A model generated the notes under the pieces. The model ran no database searches. It worked only from the letters and a program-made list of their open reading frames with translations, and was not told the DNA's origin. A program made the position numbers and the translations under genes. Source: Linum tenue (taxonomy: Eukaryota > Streptophyta > Magnoliopsida > Malpighiales > Linaceae). From it: 64,000 nucleotides of DNA. The stretch is from NCBI GenBank assembly GCA_946122785.1, contig CAMGYJ010000004.1, forward strand, positions 24,502,188 through 24,566,187, written 5' to 3'. Below are positions 20,215 through 32,732 of the stretch, piece after piece (position 1 is the first letter of the stretch; the number at the start of each line of letters is the position of its first letter).

Positions 20215-21057
20215 CTAATGCGTTGGCACTGAGTTCCTGTTGACGTCTGGGCGTTTCGGCTCTTCTTCGAACTTCAACCAACCAGCTTTTACCATCTCTT
20301 GAATCCTTATCTTCAGAGCGTTACAATTTTCCATTGAGTGCCCTTGGACTCCGGAATGGTAATCGCATTGCTTATCGAACCTATACCATCTTGGATATGG
20401 AGGTCGTAGAGTCTCACCCGGAATAGGAGCAATTAGTCGTTCATGGAGTAACTGAGGGAAGAGTTCGGTATACGTGATTGGGATTGGATCAAATACCCTT
20501 TTTTCTTTCCTTGGGATAGTGACATCTCGATTAACACCTTGTTGTGGTACCGATAATGGGATTTTATTTGTTGGTGTCATGAAGTTCAGAGGTCGCGATA
20601 TTGGTGTGGTTGTTGCAACATAAGAAAGAGCTTGATTCTTTTGAAAGTGACACTTCCAGATATTCTCTTCTGCTTCCCCCTGGGTTGACTGTAGCTTTCC
20701 TTTAATTCGTTCCCTTTGGATTGCCCTCTCATCCATTTCGTAATTCTCTAACTTCCCTTGTCCAATGCAAATCACACGCTCTTCAAGCCTTTCTGATCTT
20801 CGCGGATTGTCACATTTTGATTGTTCTGCATCATGCACGTCCTTTGAGAGCAGGAGTTGAGTTTTATCACTTGACGTTACTTTGCCGTGCGGTTGGTATA
20901 AAATTTCTTCGCCAAATGGCGCATCCCCATATTTCGCTTCCATTGTCCTCTCAATTTTTGACAGAATCCTCAAAATTGTGCTAACATCCTCTTTCATTTC
21001 TTCAAGCCCGATTACTCTTCTCTTGATGTCATCTAAATCCTTCTGAAATGCCTCCAT
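20215..21057 (-). CDS. Ogre/Tat-like Gag (internal region 1), 280 aa, intact
   Basis: ATG at 21057-21055, open for 280 codons. Residues 1-45 are heptad-rich and probably coiled coil. The C-terminal third has the Ogre/Tat Gag signature: FDPIPITYTEL (about 189-199), PPYPRWY (219-225), a zinc-knuckle-like C231-x2-H234-x5-H240-x4-C245, and EMVKAGWLKFEE (254-265). The knuckle spacing is not the canonical CCHC but suits this Gag type. A stop follows with no pol in any frame. The PBS lies ~820 bp upstream of the start. Identical length and sequence in internal region 2. A shorter Gag than autonomous members, and possibly packaged by them; that is inference. Confidence 0.82.
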   Translation of the reverse strand: MEAFQKDLDDIKRRVIGLEEMKEDVSTILRILSKIERTMEAKYGDAPFGEEILYQPHGKVTSSDKTQLLLSKDVHDAEQSKCDNPRRSERLEERVICIGQGKLENYEMDERAIQRERIKGKLQSTQGEAEENIWKCHFQKNQALSYVATTTPISRPLNFMTPTNKIPLSVPQQGVNRDVTIPRKEKRVFDPIPITYTELFPQLLHERLIAPIPGETLRPPYPRWYRFDKQCDYHSGVQGHSMENCNALKIRIQEMVKAGWLKFEEEPKRPDVNRNSVPTH

Positions 21058-21874
21058 GACGAGCTGAGCCTTGGATCTTGTCGAGTACTTAAGGATTTGA
21101 CTTTTTCCTTGTGGAAGAGCAATTTTAAGAAAACCTAGGCATGTCTTGGCATTGTTAAATTCTTTCCATCTTTTTGAATGAAGGTGTATGCGTGATACTT
21201 GTGCAAAATGACAATGATGTATGAATGCAAAAATGATTTTTGGGATGCATGCGATTTTTCTTAAATCTTTTTATAATCAATTATGAATGAGTTGAAGAAA
21301 AATTTACGAGAGAATGATGTTAACGAGTTTCGAAAACGCTTTCCATTCATACAATCACATAATTTTATGAGTAAAAGAAAAAAACACATAGCATTAAATA
21401 GTAAGCAAACATACATTTAAATAAACAAACACATCTCATTACATCCTCACCCTATTTAGGTAGACCTAGGGCTTTCGGGCGGCGTAACGACATGACTTTA
21501 GGTTGGCTTTGGGGATTGTTTTGGACGGCTTAGGGAGGTTTCTATGCTTACTATATGCTGACAGGGGGAATTCCTAAGGATTTGGTTCCCAAGTTGTATC
21601 CTACCATAGCCCTTTCGAACTGGTTGGATACCTCGAGATCAACCTCGGATCCGAGTTCAACTTGGTTAGAAAGTTTTGCGTGACTACCACTACTGTGGAT
21701 GTCACGGTACTCCTTTCAATTTTCTAAAAGGATAGCTCGGGTATAGAGCTTTTATGCATGAATACAAAATTTAATTGCGAAAATATAATTGCGCAAATAA
21801 GAAAGTAAACACCCAACACGTAATAGGAAAATAGAAAACTTATCGAACTTAGTTATGTAGCTCGACTCTCGAAG

Positions 21875-21892
21875 TCCCCAGCGGAGTCGCCA
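21875..21892 (-). other. Primer-binding site of internal region 1 (tRNA-Arg type)
   Basis: Two bases inside the LTR2 edge. The plus strand reads TCCCCAGCGGAGTCGCCA, which looks like a tRNA 3' end including CCA; the minus strand is therefore complementary to it. Ogre/Tat elements typically use tRNA-Arg. The exact isoacceptor was not checked. Confidence 0.75.
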
Positions 21893-22579
21893 ACTGTCGC
21901 AACCGTCCCTCCGGGGGTCCGAATGTCGTCGCGTCGGCATTTTGGGAGTCGCCATCGATCTTATTAGGAGTGGATCGAACACTCGTCGGTTGGCTCTGAC
22001 CTTTGGGTCAGAACCGAAACATGGTCTGCGAAATAGAAATCTAGGTTCGGGAGTACGGTTACGTGTGGGGAAGTTGAGCAACACCCCCACAACGCCCTAA
22101 ATCGGTACTACTTAAGTCGATAAGTTTTTATACGAGTTGGGTGTATTTTAATAATATTTTGGTAATTTTAGGTCCCACTAGACCATTTAATGATTTTATC
22201 GTATTATTTGTGATTTAGTTATACGCCCACTGACGTAAAATCTAAAGATAAAGTTAGTTGATTAATTGGACTCGAACCTTATCGGTTGCCTACGTACCCG
22301 CAAGACGGGATCAAAGTCCACGTAGTTCGTTAAGACTTTGATAATTTTAAATAAATTATAACCACGTTCCTCTGATCGTGATTCTCGTATCAAAATTTAC
22401 TGTTAATGAAACTTAAGTTGATATTATGAAATTATAAAAGATAATATAGGGATTTCTATTATTAAGAGGAGATTTGGTGTGTTAGAAAAGAAACGGGATA
22501 AACTTAATGCGCAATTCTACATTTCGTATTATGGATTTTAAAAACAAATAAAATTAAATGGGATGATTAAATTAGCGAA

Positions 22580-22674
22580 GGATAGGCCAGCAGCCCAACT
22601 GGCTAAAACGCCGGTCGTACAACATACCCGATCGCGAGGATGCTGTTTCGAACCCAGCTGCCACCACCTTTTTT
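22580..22674 (+). other. tRNA-like Pol III module in LTR2
   Basis: Same boxes as in LTR1, except for the G-to-T change just before the B-box (22644). Confidence 0.45.
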
Positions 22675-22795
22675 GTTTCTCGTTTTATTCCAGAGAAAGG
22701 GGAAGGGTATTTTTGTAATAACCCGAAAACACGGTGGCAGAGTTATGTAATTTGAGGAAACCCTGAGGGTAATTCAGTCATTTTAATCGATGGGG

Positions 22796-23549
22796 TATAT
22801 ATAATCTCTAATGAAACCCTAATCAATCTAAAGAGAGGCGGCCGCCCTCTCATTCTCGCCTCTCTCTCGATCCTTCCACTTCTCTCTTCCTCTTCCAGAA
22901 ACAAATCGAACCATAGCCGCCCTATCCTCTCCTCTTTCTCCTCTCTTCTTCGAACCAAAAAGCCCTCTGGTTTTTCACCGCCGCCATCCTCTTCTTCTAC
23001 CTTCCCTTCCAGAGAAAACCAAAATCGAAACCTAAAACAACATCTCAACATCTCTTCGCCTTTCAACCGCCGCCCCTCTCTCTTTCCTTCTCTCGGTTAG
23101 CCAAGGGGACCGCTCGCGTCGAGTTAAATCAGCCTAGAAGGTTTCGATATAGGTAAGATCGAGACATGCATGGCCTTTTTGATTCGTTTTAGGTGATTTT
23201 ATTAGGATTCGTCTAACTTTCTTTCGTTTTCTTGTGACTTTGAGGCTTGGTTTCGGACGAGGGAAAAGAAGCAGTGAGGAGGTCGCCAGACCGAGGTACG
23301 ATTTAAACGTAGGCTCGGATCTGGTTTCGTTTTTGGTTTATCGGTTGTATTTTTGGATTTCTGGGTTCTAATATGTTTTTTTGGTTGGGGCGGAGGAGAA
23401 GAAGGGAATCTTTGGCGGCTAAGATCCCTACCGACAAAATTTCGCCGGCGATGAGTTGACAACGGCGGCGGCAGGTGAGGATTGCTTCGATTAATTTTTT
23501 TTATTTTCTTGACTGGTATTGGTTCTAATTGATTCTGGTCTCTACGCAG
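22796..23549 (+). promoter_or_regulatory. Plus-strand promoter-like module in LTR2
   Basis: Same TATA, telo-box, CT-rich leader and splice-like sites as in LTR1. Here it points into LTR2 and away from internal 1. Confidence 0.4.
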
Positions 23550-25346
23550 GTTTTGAAATTGACAGGACTGGGTAAGGTTTCTAAACTTAGCTTAGTGTGA
23601 TTTTGGAACTTGAACAAAAAAGATGGGTTGAATCTGATTGCAGATCTGGGTTTTCAATAAAAATGGTTATGTATGAGTTCAATAATTTTGGTGTTTGGTG
23701 ATCTCGAAATTTTTATGCTTAGTTGCTTGGTGGATGGTTTTGGGATGCTAGATTTTTCTACAAATGAAAAAGAAGAAAAAGGGAATTTTCAATAACTGGG
23801 AAGTAATTAACATGCTCTAAAATTGATAATTTTGGCAACTAAAAGTCACTGCCTCTGCTTGTGACTTTGCCAAAATGAAGTTTGAAATATGAAGTTCAAT
23901 TGTGTTTGGGTGATTTCTGCTGGATCTGGATCTAGATCTAGATCGGGGGTGATCGTAATCCTAGGGAAGAGGTTTTTTCTTCTTTCTATAGACCTTTGTC
24001 TATTTGAACTCTACTCGAATATTTTCATTCATTTACACATGATAATAAAGTATTCATCAACTATTTGCTAGATAGGGAATTTACAACGTTGACATGTTAT
24101 AAAGTAGTCTATCAATTGATGAGAAAAGCAAGTAAATGCTCAATTGAAAGAAGCTTAATGCCAGAGTTGAGTTGCTAAGCGCAAATCTTGTATTAAGTGA
24201 ATAGATAGAGTGCTTAAATGTAAAATAGTTTGCAAAGTACGACCATCGAGTATATAAATGGGCAAGTAGATAGACGATTATGACCGTACAATGATTGAGC
24301 ATGAATTTGACGAAAACAAAAATGAGATCAGATCTTATTAAAAGGATGAAAGAGTTGGAGCACTAACCTGGTTGGAGTTTCTTAGCTTAAGAAAGGCCTT
24401 CCACTGCTTAATTCCACAAATTTCTGCGTCAATCTTGTGTAAAAGACGGATGTAAAGAAAAAATGAGCTCAAACTGCTTGTTTACTTCTGTAATGTAATT
24501 TTCTTTCTTTCCACTCCACTCGTCCCCCAAAATCAGGAGCTGAAGAGCTCTACTTATTGATAAATCGTATGCCACGTGTTGCTTCGCCATTAGTCTTTGT
24601 TAGGACTTGAAATGCCGTGTTTCTTCCTGATAGGTCGAATTTTGAGGCTGCCCCAATAGCCTCCACCTTGCATGGTCGGTTCTGACTGTTCAGGGCCTGT
24701 TCAGGATAGGCTGGCACACAATTCGATGTTGGTTGGGCTGACGAATAAGGTTGGGCCGAGTTGGGCCTTGAATTCGTTTGGGCCGGTACTGGGCTTGGCC
24801 TAGTCTTGAACTTGGGCTCTGTTTTGGCCGAATTGGGCTCTGTTTTGGGTTGTATTCTGATCGTATTCTTTTTTCATTTTGCAGGTTTGTGATCTGGTTT
24901 GGGCTCAAAGTAGGAGGGCAATGACTTCAATATTGTAATTAGTTCTAATTCTCGCTTTATTTAGAGGTCATTACCCAAGTTGTACAATGTATCAACTTTG
25001 AATATTTGATAATAAAGCTCATTCCACTTCAATTAGTCCCGTTTCAAATGCCGAATCCAAATCCAAAATGTACAACAAACTTTGCACTATAGCTATTTCT
25101 TCCATTCAATTGAGAAATTATATTTAAGATTTGCCACTGCTAATCTTAACTTAAATCGATTATATCTTAACTAATTATGCCCTAGAATCGACTAGGAGCA
25201 AATTTGACAATTGTTGGTTCATATTGACTTGCAACTGCTAGTCTCAACCACACTATCTTCAACTTCTTTTTAAATTAATCGTAGTACGACGTGACAATAA
25301 TTATTTTCAATAAATCAATTATCCCGGACAAAATGTGGTGTCTACA

Positions 25347-25362
25347 GTTGCCCCCCTTTGTA
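25347..25362 (-). other. Polypurine tract of internal region 2
   Basis: Same as the tract at 15409, directly before the LTR2 terminus on the minus strand. Confidence 0.7.
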
Positions 25363-25582
25363 TATCTCTTTGTATAAAGAGTTATACAAAGTTTCTATAA
25401 AGACACCACATTTTGAAAAAGTAGCGTCATGGTTGTGTTAAGGATGTGAATTTGGAGTGACGTGAGAACTGTAAATAATTTTGTTTGAACGGCAGTGCTA
25501 ACTAATACGGGAAGTTTCAAGCCCTTTAGCGTCTGAGAAGTATATGCAATATTTTTCGGGTGCTGACCAGCACCCCGTGCGG

Positions 25583-26153
25583 TGTTGAATGGTAGAGGGG
25601 CTCGCCAGCTCCTGTGCGTTGTTGACTTGTAGAGGGGCTCGCCAGCTCCTGTGAGGTATTGATTGGTAGGGGTGCTCCTCAGCTCCCATGCGTTGTTGAC
25701 TTGTAGAGGGGCTCGCCAGCTCCTTTGAGGTTTTGAATGGTTGGGGCGCTCCTCAGCTCCCATGCATTGTTGACTTGTAGAGGGGCTCGCCAGCTCCTGT
25801 GAGGTATTGATTGGTAGGGGTGCTCCTCAGCTCCCATGCGTTGTTGATTGGTAGAGGGGCTCGCCAGCTCCTTTGAGGTTTTGAATGGTTGGGGCGCTCC
25901 TCAGCTCCCATGCGTTGTTGACTTGTAGAGGGGCTCGCCAGCTCCTGTGAGGTATTGATTGGTAGGGGTGCTCCTCAGCTCCCATGCGTTGTTGATTGGT
26001 AGAGGGGCTCGCCAGCTCCTTTGAGGTTTTGAATGGTTGGGGCGCTCCTCAGCTCCCATGCGTTGTTGACTGGTAGAGGGGCTCGCCAGCTCCTTTGAGG
26101 TTTTGAATGGTTGGGGCGCTCCTCAGCTCCCATGCGTTGTTGACTTGTTCCCG
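25583..26153. repeat. Minisatellite i, internal region 2
   Basis: Same 36/72-bp array as 15645-16215, apparently with the same unit order, which shows the whole internal region was copied as a block. Confidence 0.88.
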
Positions 26154-26302
26154 TAGCTGTAGGGAAGACTTTGGAATTTGGTTGCCCCCTTGCGGTATGC
26201 AGAGTGGGTGAAAGATTTTTTTTTTTTTTTTCGGTTGCGGTAAGCAGACTCAGGAATTTGGTTGCCCCCTCGCGGTATGCGGAGTGGGGTTAGGTTTTCT
26301 AC

Positions 26303-27233
26303 ATTGTCCGTGATAGTCGACGGAACAAGTTTTAGAAGGAGGGATCTCATTTGCTCGTGAAAGCCGACGAAGCAAATTTACTTGGTTATCTAAACTGCCC
26401 GTGATAGTCGACGGAACATGCTTAGCAGAGGGTGTAATTCGCTCATGATAGTCGACGAAGAAAATTGACTAGGTTCTCTAAATTGTCCGTGATAATCGAC
26501 GAAACAAGTTTAGCATGAGGGTTTTAATTTGCTTGTGATAGTCGACGGAGCAAATTTACTTGGTTTTCTAAATTGCCCGTGATAATCGACGAAACAAGTT
26601 TAGCATGAGGGTTTTAATTTGCTTGTGATAGTCGACGAAGCAAATTGACTAGGTTTTCTAAATTGCCCGTGATAATCGACGAAACAAATTTAGTAGGGGG
26701 TTTTTAATTTGCTTGTGATAGTCGATGAAGCAAATTTACTTGGTTTTCTAAATTGCCCGTGATAATCGACGAAACAAGTTTAGCAGGGGGTTTTTAATTT
26801 GCTCGTGATAGTCGACGAAGCAAATTGGCTAGGTAATTTTTAGTTGCCCGTGATAGTCGACGGAACAAGTTAAGAAGATGGTCTAATTTGCTCGTGATAG
26901 TCGACGAAACAAATTGTCTAGGATCTCTAGTTTGCCCGTGATAGTCGACGGAACAAACTTAGCAGGGGATCCAATTTGTTCGTGATAGTTGACGAAACAA
27001 ATTGACTAGGTAATTTTTGAATTGTCCGTGATAGTCGACGGAACAAATTTAAAAAGACGGTCTAATTTGCTCGTGGTAGTCGACGAAACAAATTTAGTAG
27101 GTAATTTTACTTGCCTGTGATAGTCGACGGAACAAGTTAAGAAGATGGTCTAATTTGCTCGTGATAGTCGACGAAACAAATTGACTAGGTAGTTTTCGTA
27201 ATGTCCGTGATAGTCGACGGAACAAATTTAAAA
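26303..27233. repeat. Minisatellite ii, internal region 2
   Basis: Same 90-bp dimer array as 16366-17296. The offset to copy 1 drops from 9938 to 9937 because the T-run near 26217 is one base shorter. Confidence 0.88.
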
Positions 27234-27236
27234 AGA

Positions 27237-29646
27237 CTTGTGATTCTTTGCCAACACCGATATCGTGTGTTCATTGTATTCGTTTAGGACAAACCTAAAC
27301 CGATGTTATGACTCGTCATAAATGCACTTGAAGACTAAACGTGAGACTTGAAGAATTCACGCGAATGCAGTGTTTTAACTTGCAATGATATCTTTTAACA
27401 GACATTGAAAATCCAACTAGATGTATGAGTTGTTTTGGAGATTGTTGGCAATTAATGCATGATTCATTTTAACATATGATGATGTTCTTTAAGGAGTATC
27501 AAAATGATTTTCGAAATTGATTGCGTGACGAATTATGCTGATGAATTCGTGAATGTTTGAGTGCAAAAAAGGATGTGATGCATTTGATAATCTCTATGCA
27601 ATTTTTATTTATTATTTTTTTTGGTCTGGGACTCCTTTAAATTGCTCATCTTCCAAGATTGTCAATCCCTTTTGATCAACTCGATCCATAGTTCATGCTT
27701 ATGCTGAAGCGACTTTGAACTTGTTGTCTTGAGATATATCTTCTTGGTAGTAGTTGGGCGAAGATATACTTTGTGAGGTGAGCTGAGCATGTGTACTGCT
27801 TCAACCTTCCTGTCGGTTAGGATTAGGTTCACATGTTTTAGAGTTGTATATTTCTCGGTCTGTGTGATATATGAGGATCTCCTATGTAGTTGAAGGATTG
27901 ATGGATAATCGGTTGGCTTCTTGGCTCAATGAGATCTGAATGTTCTCAAACTCCCTGACATTTCTTCATCAACTCATGATTGAAAAGTTGATTAATCTGA
28001 TTCTTGAGCTCTCAGACTTCCCCATCTTCCATGGTATACCAGTTTTGCCCCTGTAGATTTGGTACTCACTTTATATTCTCCGGAACAAAGAGTGACCTTA
28101 TCAATCTTGACTTAAGGCGAATGCAAAAATGTTTGAAAACGTTTTATTAGAGAAGTAAAACGGAAAGCCATATCAAGACTTTGCTTTCGAGAAGTGTGTG
28201 TAAACCGGATAAAACCGTTTTTGCGTGGTAGTTGCCGTGCCGCCAAATTTGTTTTTTTTTTTTTTTTATTTTTAAAAGGAGGGGTATAAGCCAAGCCATG
28301 AGAATATCATGTAAGCCCTCGCTCTCACTCTTGCTTTTGATTTTGCTCACACTCACTCCCACTTTTGGTTCTGCTCACCACTCATTCCTATAGGTGATTT
28401 GAGTGTACGACATTTCAGCTACCATTAAGATTCTGGTCACCTTGAGATGTCTCATTTTATGTTGGTGGCCAACTGCGTTCCTTGTGCAGCAACATGGAAG
28501 ACCTTGGTGTGATTGATTTTGGAGACCTTCATATGGCTTCGTTGTGGACGTTGGTTTCCTATGAAAGGGGCTTTTGTCCGATATGACTTTGATGGTAGGC
28601 GTCTTCTTGCTCTTGAAGTGTGGTTCATTCAAATGGGTGACGGATAAGTCAGATCTTGACCTTACCCATATAAGGCTTCTCGTAGAGGGATTTTGGCGAT
28701 GCCCCCCAAGTATGGGATTGACATGATGGTTGAGACCCATTATCATCCTGGTCTTTTTTCGACGAAGATTTGTTTGAAAATGTTGGTAGTCTTGGGCATA
28801 TTTGGGGGAATGTGTGTTTGGATAGCTTTGCCCCCCGTTTTTGAGATTATGGTTTCATGAGTCGTGGTTTGAGATTTTTGCGAGTGTAATCTGGTTATGG
28901 ACTTGTCAAGATTTCTGTGTGACCTCTAAATGTTGGTTGTGGTGGAGCTTCACTTTCTGACTTGCTCTCAAAATGATGAGTATCTGGGATGAAGTAATTT
29001 TGGCCGAAAAGGCTTTCTTATCATTGAAATTTTCTTACTCGAAGGTCCTTTCTGGTGTATCTTGAGATTGATCTGCTAAGACCCTGACTTGGTGCAGGTA
29101 TTTAGTACTTCAAATGCTAAATTGGGGGCACCCAGATTGTATGTCCCACGACATTTTGTTTGCTTTTCGATCTTTTTTTTTGTGTGGGACTTACTTGACT
29201 TTGTCATGCCCCCGACTATGCGTTTTCTTTCTTAATCTGGCGCTTGTCTCTGGTGGGGCGAGTATTGAAAGGATCGAGAGTCCATTTTGATGATTGATCG
29301 TGTGGGTGTCACTTCTCGTTAGCTAGGTTGAATGGGCTATTCTTTTTGTAGAAGTGAGGATTTTGATACCATGCGCTTGTTTGTATAGATGAGTGATTCA
29401 CTCGTGTGATTCTTGGGTTTTGTTAAATGGGATCCCTGAACTTCCCGGTCTTCTTGTCACGAGACATTGTGAGAGCTTCCTATCCGTAATATGGTGTCCC
29501 TTGTACGTCGAGATTTGGCTATTTGAGTTCATGTAAGCTGAGTCTCAATTTGTTGGCGAAAGTCGGCTGTAGTAGTGACGAGATTCTACAAGTAGCATGA
29601 TGTCGTATGCTCATTACACCTTTTTACTATTAGCTCATGTAATTTA
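27237..29646 (-). other. Non-coding internal region 2 between minisatellites and gag
   Basis: Near-identical copy of 17300-19709, also without pol motifs. Confidence 0.6.
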
Positions 29647-29799
29647 TGAACACCAGTAGGGTGTTTGTCTCTCGATTTTAGTGGATCATGCACACTCTCA
29701 ACACCAGTGGGTGCTCAAAATATTGACAATAGCAGGGTGTTTATAACCACTCAATACCACTGGGGTGTCCCAAATCTCAGCACCAGTGGGGTGCTCATA
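29647..29799. repeat. Minisatellite iii, internal region 2
   Basis: Copy of the 19710-19862 block. Confidence 0.75.
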
Positions 29800-30151
29800 A
29801 TTGCTTATCATGGCAGTCTCATGGCTTAACTTCAAAAATAAAGTTGGATTTGGATGGCTTCCATTATTTGTAGAAGATAAATCTGTTTAAAAAAAAAAAA
29901 AAAGGATTCGTAGTGGCATTCGTTATTTTGATATAAAAAAAAAATCCATTGATACAAACTCTTAAATTAAGATTGATAATGGTCACGCAATGCTCCGAAA
30001 AGGTTGAAACGTGAAAGATCTTTTATTCATGATGTCGAAAGCAAAAGTGATACATATTTTGTAATGGCAAATGATCTCGATATTTTATTTACTTAGATAA
30101 GCTCGACATCATCCTTTAATCGAGTTTTGCCTTGTAGTACGCCCACTAATT

Positions 30152-30994
30152 CTAATGCGTTGGCACTGAGTTCCTGTTGACGTCTGGGCGTTTCGGCTCT
30201 TCTTCGAACTTCAACCAACCAGCTTTTACCATCTCTTGAATCCTTATCTTCAGAGCGTTACAATTTTCCATTGAGTGCCCTTGGACTCCGGAATGGTAAT
30301 CGCATTGCTTATCGAACCTATACCATCTTGGATATGGAGGTCGTAGAGTCTCACCCGGAATAGGAGCAATTAGTCGTTCATGGAGTAACTGAGGGAAGAG
30401 TTCGGTATACGTGATTGGGATTGGATCAAATACCCTTTTTTCTTTCCTTGGGATAGTGACATCTCGATTAACACCTTGTTGTGGTACCGATAATGGGATT
30501 TTATTTGTTGGTGTCATGAAGTTCAGAGGTCGCGATATTGGTGTGGTTGTTGCAACATAAGAAAGAGCTTGATTCTTTTGAAAGTGACACTTCCAGATAT
30601 TCTCTTCTGCTTCCCCCTGGGTTGACTGTAGCTTTCCTTTAATTCGTTCCCTTTGGATTGCCCTCTCATCCATTTCGTAATTCTCTAACTTCCCTTGTCC
30701 AATGCAAATCACACGCTCTTCAAGCCTTTCTGATCTTCGCGGATTGTCACATTTTGATTGTTCTGCATCATGCACGTCCTTTGAGAGCAGGAGTTGAGTT
30801 TTATCACTTGACGTTACTTTGCCGTGCGGTTGGTATAAAATTTCTTCGCCAAATGGCGCATCCCCATATTTCGCTTCCATTGTCCTCTCAATTTTTGACA
30901 GAATCCTCAAAATTGTGCTAACATCCTCTTTCATTTCTTCAAGCCCGATTACTCTTCTCTTGATGTCATCTAAATCCTTCTGAAATGCCTCCAT
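30152..30994 (-). CDS. Ogre/Tat-like Gag (internal region 2), 280 aa, intact
   Basis: Same 280-aa protein as the copy at 20215-21057, including the FDPIPITYTEL block and the C-x2-H-x5-H-x4-C knuckle. Its PBS (31812-31829) and LTR3 upstream make this the gag that the LTR3 promoter would express first. That both copies are open suggests recent activity or recent duplication rather than long independent decay. Confidence 0.82.
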   Translation of the reverse strand: MEAFQKDLDDIKRRVIGLEEMKEDVSTILRILSKIERTMEAKYGDAPFGEEILYQPHGKVTSSDKTQLLLSKDVHDAEQSKCDNPRRSERLEERVICIGQGKLENYEMDERAIQRERIKGKLQSTQGEAEENIWKCHFQKNQALSYVATTTPISRPLNFMTPTNKIPLSVPQQGVNRDVTIPRKEKRVFDPIPITYTELFPQLLHERLIAPIPGETLRPPYPRWYRFDKQCDYHSGVQGHSMENCNALKIRIQEMVKAGWLKFEEEPKRPDVNRNSVPTH

Positions 30995-31811
30995 GACGAG
31001 CTGAGCCTTGGATCTTGTCGAGTACTTAAGGATTTGACTTTTTCCTTGTGGAAGAGCAATTTTAAGAAAACCTAGGCATGTCTTGGCATTGTTAAATTCT
31101 TTCCATCTTTTTGAATGAAGGTGTATGCGTGATACTTGTTCAAAATGACAATGATGTATGAATGCAAAAATGATTTTTGGGATGCATGCGATTTTTCTTA
31201 AATCTTTTTATAATCAATTATGAATGAGTTGAAGAAAAATTTACGAGAGAATGATGTTAACGAGTTTCGAAAACGCTTTCCATTCATACAATCACATAAT
31301 TTTATGAGTAAAAGAAAAAAACACATAGCATTAAATAGTAAGCAAACATACATTTAAATAAACAAACACATCTCATTACATCCTCACCCTATTTAGGTAG
31401 ACCTAGGGCTTTCGGGCGGCGTAACGACATGACTTTAGGTTGGCTTTGGGGATTGTTTTGGACGGCTTAGGGAGGTTTCTATGCTTACTATATGCTGACA
31501 GGGGGAATTCCTAAGGATTTGGTTCCCAAGTTGTATCCTACCATAGCCCTTTCGAACTGGTTGGATACCTCGAGATCAACCTCGGATCCGAGTTCAACTT
31601 GGTTAGAAAGTTTTGCGTGACTACCACTACTGTGGATGTCACGGTACTCCTTTCAATTTTCTAAAAGGATAGCTCGGGTATAGAGCTTTTATGCATGAAT
31701 ACAAAATTTAATTGCGAAAATATAATTGCGCAAATAAGAAAGTAAACACCCAACACGTAATAGGAAAATAGAAAACTTATCGAACTTAGTTATGTAGCTC
31801 GACTCTCGAAG

Positions 31812-31829
31812 TCCCCAGCGGAGTCGCCA
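31812..31829 (-). other. Primer-binding site of internal region 2 (tRNA-Arg type)
   Basis: Same TCCCCAGCGGAGTCGCCA as at 21875, two bases from the LTR3 edge. In element orientation this is the outermost 5' PBS of the array. Confidence 0.75.
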
Positions 31830-32516
31830 ACTGTCGCAACCGTCCCTCCGGGGGTCCGAATGTCGTCGCGTCGGCATTTTGGGAGTCGCCATCGATCTTA
31901 TTAGGAGTGGATCGAACACTCGTCGGTTGGCTCTGACCTTTGGGTCAGAACCGAAACATGGTCTGCGAAATAGAAATCTAGGTTCGGGAGTACGGTTACG
32001 TGTGGGGAAGTTGAGCAACACCCCCACAACGCCCTAAATCGGTACTACTTAAGTCGATAAGTTTTTATACGAGTTGGGTGTATTTTAATAATATTTTGGT
32101 AATTTTAGGTCCCACTAGACCATTTAATGATTTTATCGTATTATTTGTGATTTAGTTATACGCCCACTGACGTAAAATCTAAAGATAAAGTTAGTTGATT
32201 AATTGGACTCGAACCTTATCGGTTGCCTACGTACCCGCAAGACGGGATCAAAGTCCACGTAGTTCGTTAAGACTTTGATAATTTTAAATAAATTATAACC
32301 ACGTTCCTCTGATCGTGATTCTCGTATCAAAATTTACTGTTAATGAAACTTAAGTTGATATTATGAAATTATAAAAGATAATATAGGGATTTCTATTATT
32401 AAGAGGAGATTTGGTGTGTTAGAAAAGAAACGGGATAAACTTAATGCGCAATTCTACATTTCGTATTATGGATTTTAAAAACAAATAAAATTAAATGGGA
32501 TGATTAAATTAGCGAA

Positions 32517-32611
32517 GGATAGGCCAGCAGCCCAACTGGCTAAAACGCCGGTCGTACAACATACCCGATCGCGAGGATGCTGTTTCGAACCCAGCTGCCA
32601 CCACCTTTTTT
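32517..32611 (+). other. tRNA-like Pol III module in LTR3
   Basis: Same as the LTR2 copy. Confidence 0.45.
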
Positions 32612-32732
32612 GTTTCTCGTTTTATTCCAGAGAAAGGGGAAGGGTATTTTTGTAATAACCCGAAAACACGGTGGCAGAGTTATGTAATTTGAGGAAACCC
32701 TGAGGGTAATTCAGTCATTTTAATCGATGGGG

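Larger units (their letters stand above)
21895..25346 (-). repeat. LTR2 (3452 bp; middle LTR)
   Basis: States: T at 22644 and A at 22694 (as in LTR3), T at 24429 and the five-T run (as in LTR1). It is both the 5' LTR for internal 1 and the 3' LTR for internal 2. It has no private differences I could see. Confidence 0.92.

Noticed and set aside
20721..20984. Plus-strand 87-codon ORF opposite the Ogre-like gag
   Set aside because: Antisense shadow of the gag frame.
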